From Clostridiales bacterium (lineage in GTDB: Bacteria; Bacillota; Clostridia; Christensenellales; Pumilibacteraceae), in the NCBI GenBank assembly GCA_031276725.1, contig JAISMM010000007.1:1-39880 (forward strand): 39,880 nucleotides of DNA, in the 5' to 3' direction. This document shows, one piece after another, positions 26,065 to 31,946 of the stretch (its first letter is position 1; each line of letters opens with the position of its first letter). A program made the position numbers and the translations under genes. Under the pieces are notes generated by a model that saw only the letters and a list, made by a program, of their open reading frames with translations, was not told the DNA's origin and did not search any database.

Positions 26065-27300
26065 ATGAAGGAGTTTTTGGTTTCGGCGAGGCGGTTTTTG
26101 GGACGGCACGCCGTCAATTTTGTTAAGGGTATCGGAATCGGGCTGTCGGTGATTGTACCGGGGGTTTCGGGCGGCACTATGGCGATAATTATGGGCATTT
26201 ACCATAAGCTGTTGGCGGCGGTCAACAATCTTTTTAGAAAGTTTAGGGAGTGCGCGCCGTTTTTGGCGGCGGTGCTGGCGGGGGCGGCCGTCGGGATTTT
26301 ATCGCTTAGCTACGTTATTAAGTGGGCGCTCGAAAATCATTTGGCGGTTACGAACTTTTTGTTTATCGGCGTTATAATCGGCGGCTTCCCGATAGTAATC
26401 AGGGAATCGGGCATTAGCTACACAAAATTGCCGTCGTCCGCTACGGGGGCGCGGAACAAGGCGCTGCGGATAATTTTGGATGTCGCGCTTGTCGGCGTAG
26501 GGGTCGGGATTGTGGCGGGGCTAATCGTTATGCAGGGCAATATCGCGGCTATGAACGAGCTTAGCGGCGCGGGCGGCTTCTTTTTTAGAATTTTGGCGGG
26601 GGTTTTGGCGGCGATCGCTTTGGTTCTGCCGGGCGTGAGCGGCTCGCAATTTTTGATTGTGCTCGGGCTTTACGAGAGCGTCAACGCGGCGGTGAGCGGA
26701 CTTTTGACGGGGTTCGGCGCGAGCTTTGCGTATCTTTTGCCGTTCGGAATCGGCGTTATAGGCGGCATAATTATTTCGGCAAAGGCGCTCGACAAGCTGT
26801 TCAAAAAATTCAACCGCGGCACCTACCTTGTGATTTTCGGCTTCCTTTTGGGCGCGGTCGCGGAGCTTGCCCTGCGCGCGGCGCCGTCCGGAATTACGAT
26901 TCTTTACTGCGCCGTTTCGCTGTTAATCGGATTCGGCGTTCTTTTGACAATTTCGTTCGCGGCGGAAAATATCAAGAAGTCGCGCGGGAGTTTGGATAGC
27001 GGGAACGGCGACGCGGAGAGCGCGACGGACGACCGCGCCGCCGAGGCGATCGACAACCACCCCGCCGCCGTTCGGCGGCACCCCTCCGCGGAGGGGAATT
27101 TGGGGCAAGCGGACGACTGCCACGGCGACGCAATCGGCAACCACCCCGCCGCCGTACGGCGGCACGAACCGAGCCGTCAAACGGCTTGCCGTTTGCAAGG
27201 GCAAGCGACTACCGGAGCGCGTCCCGTTCAAGAGGCGAGGCACTCCATAGAGGGGAATTTATCCGACGCGGACAAGCCGACCGGAAACGAAAAACAATAA
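26065..27300 (+). CDS. popT: DUF368 undecaprenyl-phosphate translocase with repeat-encoded tail
   Basis: A 411-residue membrane protein. DUF368 hallmarks are present twice in an inverted-repeat layout: VPGVSGGTMAIIMGIYH (about residues 31-47) and LPGVSGSQFLIVLGLYE (about 192-208), with about 8-10 membrane segments overall. DUF368 proteins (PopT) return undecaprenyl phosphate to the cytosolic face for cell-wall synthesis. The conserved domain ends near residue 310. The tail from about 330 to 398 is encoded by two in-frame units of the GC-rich repeat family (27052-27260) and reads NHPAAVRRH twice. The start lacks a Shine-Dalgarno; a TATTAT at 26054-26059 lies 5 bp before the ATG, suggesting a leaderless mRNA. 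The symbol is by family only. Confidence 0.85.
   Translation: MKEFLVSARRFLGRHAVNFVKGIGIGLSVIVPGVSGGTMAIIMGIYHKLLAAVNNLFRKFRECAPFLAAVLAGAAVGILSLSYVIKWALENHLAVTNFLFIGVIIGGFPIVIRESGISYTKLPSSATGARNKALRIILDVALVGVGVGIVAGLIVMQGNIAAMNELSGAGGFFFRILAGVLAAIALVLPGVSGSQFLIVLGLYESVNAAVSGLLTGFGASFAYLLPFGIGVIGGIIISAKALDKLFKKFNRGTYLVIFGFLLGAVAELALRAAPSGITILYCAVSLLIGFGVLLTISFAAENIKKSRGSLDSGNGDAESATDDRAAEAIDNHPAAVRRHPSAEGNLGQADDCHGDAIGNHPAAVRRHEPSRQTACRLQGQATTGARPVQEARHSIEGNLSDADKPTGNEKQ
27052..27260 (+). repeat. GC-rich repeats inside the popT reading frame
   Basis: A short unit (about 27054-27103) and a long unit (about 27139-27260) match the family at 8844-9350, including ACGAACCGAGCCGTCAAACG and the AGAGGGGAATTT end. 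Both stay open in the popT frame. Confidence 0.85.
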
Positions 27301-27306
27301 ATTAAG

Positions 27307-27335
27307 TTGCTTTTTTATATTAGATATGTTATACT
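27307..27335 (+). promoter_or_regulatory. Promoter of aroF-tyrA
   Basis: TTGCTT (27307-27312), a 17-bp spacer and TATACT (27330-27335). The leader to the ATG at 27400 is about 58 nt and has no strong Shine-Dalgarno next to the start. Confidence 0.6.
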
Positions 27336-27399
27336 AAAAGTATATAGTCAATCGGAGGGCGGACGCGGCGAAAATTACACGGCGGCAAACACTTAAATT

Positions 27400-28416
27400 A
27401 TGATACTGATAATAAAAAACGGCGCGGACGCGCGTCAATACGAAAAGCTGACCGAGTGGATAGAGGAGCTCGGCTTAAAGATTCATTTGTCGAAGGGCGA
27501 AAGCACGACCGTAATGGGTCTTGTGGGCGACACGTCGCGCGTCGATACGGACGTTTTGCGCTCGCTCGACATAGTGAAGGATATTTTGCGCGTAAGCGAG
27601 CCGTATAAAAAGGTCAACCGAAAGTTCCGACCCGACGACACCGTTATCGAGGTCGCGGGGCAAAGGATAGGCGGCGGCAATTTTACGCTTATAGCGGGGC
27701 CGTGTTCGGTCGAGAGCGAAAAGCAGATTATAGAGGTCGCGGAGGCCGTCAAAAAAGCGGGGGCGCACTTTTTGCGCGGGGGCGCGTTTAAGCCGCGCAC
27801 GTCGCCCTACTCGTTTCAGGGCTTGGGAGCCGACGGCTTAAAGTTGCTAATTAAAGCGAAGGCGGCGACGGGGCTTGCGGTGGTTACCGAAATTATGGAT
27901 TCGTCGCAATTAGATTTGTTCGCGGACGTGGACATAATTCAGGTCGGCGCGCGTAATATGCAAAACTTTGAGCTGCTAAAAAAGCTGGGGGCGCAAGCTA
28001 AGCCGGTACTCTTGAAACGCGGATTCGCCGCGACGATCGAGGAATGGCTTATGAGCGCCGAATACGTTATGAGCGGCGGCAACGAAAACGTTATACTGTG
28101 CGAGCGCGGCATACGCACGTTCGAGCCGTACACGCGCAACACGCTCGACTTGTCCGCGATTCCGCTCGTCAAGGAGCTGACGCACCTGCCCGTTATAGTC
28201 GACCCCTCGCACGCCTCGGGGCTTGCGCGGCTTGTCGAACCTATGAGCCTCGCCTCGGCGGCGGCGGGAGCGGACGGGCTTATTATCGAGGTGCATAACG
28301 ACCCCGCCCGCGCGCTGTGCGACGGAGCGCAGAGTATTACGCCGGACAAGCTCGCCGCGCTCGTCAAAAAACTCGACGTCGTTTTGGGCGTTACCGACAA
28401 ACGCCGCGGACTATGA
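27400..28416 (+). CDS. aroF: 3-deoxy-7-phosphoheptulonate (DAHP) synthase, type I-beta
   Basis: A 338-residue enzyme that condenses phosphoenolpyruvate with erythrose 4-phosphate, the first shikimate pathway step. Residues about 1-70 form the ferredoxin-like/ACT-like regulatory domain of the Thermotoga-type enzyme. The barrel follows, with IAGPCSVES, FLRGGAFKPRTSPYSFQG, VTEIMD, QVGARNMQNF, LLKRGF and VDPSHASG, which carry the PEP, metal and E4P ligands. It overlaps tyrA by 4 bp (ATGA), linking the pathway entry to the tyrosine branch and suggesting tyrosine feedback on AroF (inference). Confidence 0.94.
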   Translation: MILIIKNGADARQYEKLTEWIEELGLKIHLSKGESTTVMGLVGDTSRVDTDVLRSLDIVKDILRVSEPYKKVNRKFRPDDTVIEVAGQRIGGGNFTLIAGPCSVESEKQIIEVAEAVKKAGAHFLRGGAFKPRTSPYSFQGLGADGLKLLIKAKAATGLAVVTEIMDSSQLDLFADVDIIQVGARNMQNFELLKKLGAQAKPVLLKRGFAATIEEWLMSAEYVMSGGNENVILCERGIRTFEPYTRNTLDLSAIPLVKELTHLPVIVDPSHASGLARLVEPMSLASAAAGADGLIIEVHNDPARALCDGAQSITPDKLAALVKKLDVVLGVTDKRRGL

Positions 28417-29279
28417 ATATAGGTATTATAGGGTTAGGGCTAATAGGCGGCTCGTTCGGCCGCGCCGTAATCAAGGAAACGCCGCACACCGTCTACGGCC
28501 GCGATTTAACGCGCGAAACGGTTTTGAGGGCGTCGCTTACGGCGGCGGTTCATAAGCCGCTTACCGACGCCGAATTCGGGCTTTTGGACGTGCTTATTAT
28601 CGCGCTCGCGCCGACCGCGTTCATAACGGAGCTTGCCGACGCCGCCCCCAAGCTCAAAGCGGGTGCGCTCGTTATCGACGTAGCCGGCGTAAAGCGGCCC
28701 GTAGTCGAGGCGATGAAAAAAACGGCGGAACAATTCCCCGCCCTGGAATTTATCGCGGCGCACCCTATGGCGGGGCGGGAGCATTCGGGGCTGTCGGCGG
28801 CGAGCGCGTCGCTTTTTAAAAAAGCGTCCGTTTTGGTAACGCCGGTAAGGGCCGGGCTTAAAACCGTGAGTATGTTGAAGGAGCTTTTTTTGGCGCTCGG
28901 GTTCGACTACTTCCGCGTTACGACGGCGGAGGAACACGACGAGATGATCGCTTACACCTCGCAGCTGCCGCACATACTGTCGTCGTGCTACGTCAAAAAT
29001 CCGCTCGCGCCGCGCCACGACGGCTTTTCGGCGGGCAGTTTTTTAGACCTGACGCGCGTGGCGCGAATGAATTCCGCGCTGTGGACGGAGCTGTTTTTTA
29101 TGAACAAGGACAACGTGCTTAGCGCCGTCGCCGACTTTTCCGCCAATCTAAAACTAATCGGGGACGCGCTCAAAAACGACGACGCCCCCGCCCTCGCCCG
29201 CCTTTTAGAGGACGGCAACCTTAAAAAGGAAGCCATCGACAAAGCCAGCCGCAATTGGAAAAAAGAGAATAAAGAATAG
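28413..29279 (+). CDS. tyrA: Prephenate dehydrogenase
   Basis: A 288-residue NAD(P)-dependent enzyme converting prephenate to 4-hydroxyphenylpyruvate for tyrosine. The Rossmann start is GIIGLGLIGGSFGRA (about residues 3-17), followed by the substrate-site histidine in AAHPMAGREHSG and the later conserved TSQLPHILSS helix. There is no C-terminal ACT domain, so it is the short form. I chose the ATG at 28413, overlapping the aroF stop, because an upstream in-frame start would place 32 non-homologous residues before the Rossmann motif. Confidence 0.92.
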   Translation: MNIGIIGLGLIGGSFGRAVIKETPHTVYGRDLTRETVLRASLTAAVHKPLTDAEFGLLDVLIIALAPTAFITELADAAPKLKAGALVIDVAGVKRPVVEAMKKTAEQFPALEFIAAHPMAGREHSGLSAASASLFKKASVLVTPVRAGLKTVSMLKELFLALGFDYFRVTTAEEHDEMIAYTSQLPHILSSCYVKNPLAPRHDGFSAGSFLDLTRVARMNSALWTELFFMNKDNVLSAVADFSANLKLIGDALKNDDAPALARLLEDGNLKKEAIDKASRNWKKENKE

Positions 29280-29302
29280 CAAATTAAAGAATTCCGCGTC
29301 CC

Positions 29303-30013
29303 CTACCACAAATTGTAGCGGTCGGGGTGAGTGATCGCCGAATGCAGGCGGTCTTTTGCGAAGGGTATGTCCTTGCAGACGGATTTTAGCAGATTTTTCA
29401 TATACTCGCGCTGCGTGGCGTGGTTAGCCGGGCAAGGATTATAGAGGACGGGCAAGTCCTTCGCGAGCGCGGTTATGTCTTTTTCGAATATATAAATCAG
29501 GGGACGTATAAGCGTTACGCCGCTCCTGTCCATAAAACTTTTGGGGGCGAACGTCGAAAGGCGCCCCTCGTAAAACATAGAAAGCAGCAGAGTTTCGGCA
29601 AGGTCGTCGGCGTGGTGGCCTAGCGCAAGCTTGTTGGCGCCAAGCGAGTTGACGCGGGCGTTGAGAGCTCCGCGCCGCATTTTGGCGCATAGCGAGCAAG
29701 GGTTTTTCTCCTTGCGCTCGTCGAATACGATTTGCGCTATCCGGGTTTTTTCGATATAGAACGGAACGTCTAAGCTACGGCAAAATTCGGCAAGCCCGCT
29801 AAAATCCGCGCCCAACCCGAGGTCGACCGTTACGGCGGCAAGCTCGAATTTTTGCGGCGAAAACAACCGGTAGTTTTGCAGCGCCTTAACAAGCAGCAGG
29901 CTGTCCTTGCCGCCCGACAGCCCGACAACCACGCGGTCGCCCCCGTCGATCATTCCGTAATCGACGACCGCCCGCCGCAAGCCCGACAATATGCTTTGAA
30001 TAGTAACCGCCAT
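29303..30013 (-). CDS. ttcA: TtcA-like tRNA 2-thiocytidine synthetase
   Basis: A 236-residue PP-loop ATPase. The P-loop is GLSGGKDSLL (SGGKDS 33-38). The CxxC pair CSLC (C106, C109) and a third cysteine in NPCPANHATQ (C193) match the 4Fe-4S ligands of TtcA, which thiolates C32 of certain tRNAs. The GHHADDLAETLL segment also fits. The protein is shorter than the E. coli enzyme (about 310 aa), as is usual for clostridial members, so another substrate cannot be excluded. It converges with tyrA (23 bp apart). Confidence 0.85.
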   Translation of the reverse strand: MAVTIQSILSGLRRAVVDYGMIDGGDRVVVGLSGGKDSLLLVKALQNYRLFSPQKFELAAVTVDLGLGADFSGLAEFCRSLDVPFYIEKTRIAQIVFDERKEKNPCSLCAKMRRGALNARVNSLGANKLALGHHADDLAETLLLSMFYEGRLSTFAPKSFMDRSGVTLIRPLIYIFEKDITALAKDLPVLYNPCPANHATQREYMKNLLKSVCKDIPFAKDRLHSAITHPDRYNLW

Positions 30014-30115
30014 ACTTAACCCTCTTTAACGTCGTTTTTTGCACTCCGTCTACCCGATATTATACGCCAAATCAAAAAATAAGTCAATTTAATCGCCCCC
30101 TATCCACGATTAAGC

Positions 30116-30148
30116 AAAAAGTCCCCTCGGTTAAGAGAGGGCTTTTTT
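30116..30148 (-). terminator. Bidirectional terminator at the trailer end of the CRISPR array
   Basis: AAAAAGTCCCCTC and GAGAGGGCTTTTT pair around GGTTAA with one mismatch and one G-T pair. T-runs flank both sides, so it can end the minus-strand array transcript. Confidence 0.65.
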
Positions 30149-30510
30149 GTTTTTGCCGATTGTTAAGGCTGTTGTACAAAATTCTACTACGATAGAAAAA
30201 GTACCATAGTCTTAGAGCCTTACCAATCGGTAAGGTTGTTGTACCTAAAACCCATATGGAAATTAAAACCGTTCCGTCTTAGAGCCTTACCAATCGGTAA
30301 GGTTGTTGTACCGAAAAAACGCAAGACCGGCGCGAATATATGTCTTAGAGCCTTACCAATCGGTAAGGTTATTGTACCCACGCCACCCGCGTACTGGCTC
30401 CGGCCATGGTCTTAGAGCCTTACCAATCGGTAAGGTTATTGTACCCAGACTAGACGCATTAAACACGCTTTACAGTCTTAGAGCCTTACCAATCGGTAAG
30501 GTTATTGTAC
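30142..30510 (-). CRISPR. Type VI-D CRISPR array (5 intact repeats, 1 degenerate)
   Basis: Intact 36-nt repeats occupy 30209-30244, 30276-30311, 30342-30377, 30409-30444 and 30475-30510, separated by 30-31-nt spacers. A degenerate terminal repeat (30142-30177; 18 of its last 22 bases match) adds a fifth spacer. In crRNA sense (minus strand) the repeat begins GTACAA, forms the stem-loop CCTTACC-GATT-GGTAAGG and ends CTCTAAGAC. This shape and 3' end are like Cas13d direct repeats, which sit 5' of the spacer. The three leader-proximal repeats (30342-30510) differ by one base from the two distal ones. Every intact repeat is followed by C on the plus strand, so a 37-nt repeat is possible. I found no spacer match inside this window. 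Confidence 0.97.
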
Positions 30511-30514
30511 CTCT

Positions 30515-30543
30515 AATATAAACTAAAATGTAAAAAATGTCAA
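30515..30543 (-). promoter_or_regulatory. CRISPR leader promoter
   Basis: On the minus strand TTGACA (30543-30538), a 17-bp spacer and TATATT (30520-30515) stop 4 bp before the first repeat, so transcription should begin at about 30506-30510, inside or at the edge of that repeat. The leader (30511-30655) is very AT-rich. Confidence 0.75.
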
Positions 30544-30656
30544 GAAAAATAACGATATTTTTTATTTTTTTATATTTCGATTAGCGGCGAAAGCATTTGG
30601 TCAAAGTCGAGTTTTTTGCCGCTTATAAAGGCGATTTGCATAAAAACTTTGAACAG

Positions 30657-30813
30657 AAAACTCTGAACAAGTTTAGGCAACTTTAAGACGCGTCTTTTTT
30701 GCTATAAATTGCCTTCTTTTTTTGACAATAGCGGTGCTATTGCCTGCAAAAACAAGTCAATTTCTATCTAAAAAATACGCCGCCTTAAACCCGCCCCACT
30801 TATTTAGAGTTTT
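30657..30813 (-). repeat. MITE-like 157-bp repeat, copy B, fused to cas2
   Basis: An inverted copy of the element at 974-1130, with termini AAAACTCTGAA and TTTAGAGTTTT. It has the same length and the same interior (CAATAGCGGTGCTATTG hairpin, and runs near ACAAGTCAATTT). It overlaps the 3' end of cas2: the last 18 or so codons and the stop of cas2 lie inside it. Confidence 0.8.
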
Positions 30814-31044
30814 CAACGGAACGGGCAAAACAAAAACCTCGCCGTCGCGCGGCGCAATTTTTTGTATATGCAATATTTCGTATTCGCGCATAGAGGAGTT
30901 GCGGATATGCCTATAATAAACCGATTTTTGCAAAAGACTGTAACCCGATTTTATTAAATTGCGGCGAAAGTAATTATTGTCGGAGCGCTGCGCCGAATTC
31001 TGCGACGGCAAATCAAACGAAACCAATATCACGCAATCACGCAT
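30757..31044 (-). CDS. cas2: CRISPR-associated endonuclease Cas2
   Basis: A 95-residue Cas2: the first strand CVILVSFDLP carries the conserved Asp (D11), and YFRRNLIKSGYSLLQKSVYYR is the helix-strand typical of type II-like Cas2. Cas2 dimerises and bridges two Cas1 dimers during spacer integration. The start overlaps the cas1 stop (TAATG), so the genes are coupled. From about residue 77 (LKTLNKWGGFKAAYFLDRN) the sequence comes from the inserted 157-bp repeat, so the natural C-terminus has been replaced. The core fold should be intact, since the Cas2 C-terminal strand is variable, but the Cas1 contact could be altered. Confidence 0.93.
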   Translation of the reverse strand: MRDCVILVSFDLPSQNSAQRSDNNYFRRNLIKSGYSLLQKSVYYRHIRNSSMREYEILHIQKIAPRDGEVFVLPVPLKTLNKWGGFKAAYFLDRN

Positions 31045-31919
31045 TAAATAAACTCCACCTCGCCCACATTGATTTTGCCGGAATTCAAGCTGTCGGCCGC
31101 GCTGAGGAAAAACCCGTCGAGAGCGTTTTTGACGTCGGTAATTTTTCCGTTGTACTTAACCTGCGAATTGGTAACGCAAATTAGCTTTCTTTTTAATTCC
31201 TTGTCGAGCGCGGAAAAATTGTTTTCGACGACGATTCTGTCGACAAACGGCCGGAACGGTTCTATTATGTCGCAGGACAGATTAAAATTGTTTGTCGCTC
31301 CGCGGTGCATAATACCTAAGCTCAGATTGTATCCGTGGCCCGCAATCGTTCGGTTAGCCTCCGACAAAAGAATCGCGTATCCGTAATTTAAGGCGCTGTT
31401 GATATGGCTTTCTTCACGGCGGTTGAACGCCGCGCCGAACAAGGCGTTAAAATATATCCGCGCCGCTTGACCCTCCCGGTTAGATTTGTCGCCGGGCTTT
31501 ATGCCGGACAAATATTCGTCTAATTTGTTGTCGCGCGCAATATTCAAACGGTCGAGCAAGCCCGCTTGTATTTTGATTTTTTGCCGGACGATACGGGACC
31601 AAAGAAGCCGCTTTACTTTTTTTTGCCAGCGGCATTGTTCGCTAAGTCTTTGCGGCGCCAGACAATTGTCCGCGGCGGAAACGATTTCGCTGCACGGATT
31701 ATATTTTTCGTCGCAAAAGATGACCTTGATTTTGTTTTTGCGCAATTCGTTCAACAAATAAGCGGTTAGCGTTACTTGCAAGGAATTTATTATTACCGTT
31801 CGGATATCGCAAAGCGGTATATGTTTGTCTACGTCGCCTTTTACGATAAGGTTGCCCGTAGAATAAGTAAGATCGACATTTTTATCTATTAACACCGTGC
31901 GCCAAGCATTGTCGGGCAT
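31044..31919 (-). CDS. cas1: CRISPR-associated integrase Cas1
   Basis: A 291-residue Cas1 of the type II-like branch. The catalytic metal ligands are visible: E149 in NREGQAARIYF, H205 in LGIMHRGATN, and D217/E220 in LSCDIIEPFRP. H205 and E220 coincide in numbering with the type II-A enzymes, as far as I recall them. Residues 1-80 are the beta domain. It overlaps cas2 by one base and starts 27 bp after cas13d. A run of nine G on the coding strand (31937-31929) lies where its ribosome site should be. With Cas2 it makes this VI-D locus capable of acquiring spacers. Confidence 0.96.
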   Translation of the reverse strand: MPDNAWRTVLIDKNVDLTYSTGNLIVKGDVDKHIPLCDIRTVIINSLQVTLTAYLLNELRKNKIKVIFCDEKYNPCSEIVSAADNCLAPQRLSEQCRWQKKVKRLLWSRIVRQKIKIQAGLLDRLNIARDNKLDEYLSGIKPGDKSNREGQAARIYFNALFGAAFNRREESHINSALNYGYAILLSEANRTIAGHGYNLSLGIMHRGATNNFNLSCDIIEPFRPFVDRIVVENNFSALDKELKRKLICVTNSQVKYNGKITDVKNALDGFFLSAADSLNSGKINVGEVEFI

Positions 31920-31946
31920 ATCGTTATTCCCCCCCCCGTCCGTTCC

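Noticed and set aside
30142-30177. Partial repeat considered as a tracrRNA anti-repeat
   Set aside because: It is in the same orientation and in register with the array, with a normal-length spacer, so it is a decayed terminal repeat. Cas13d does not need a tracrRNA.
30511-31044. WYL-domain or other CRISPR accessory gene near the locus
   Set aside because: All frames on both strands near the array and cas genes were examined; none resembles a WYL protein. The nearest candidate accessory gene is the Spo0A-C-like gene at 35038.
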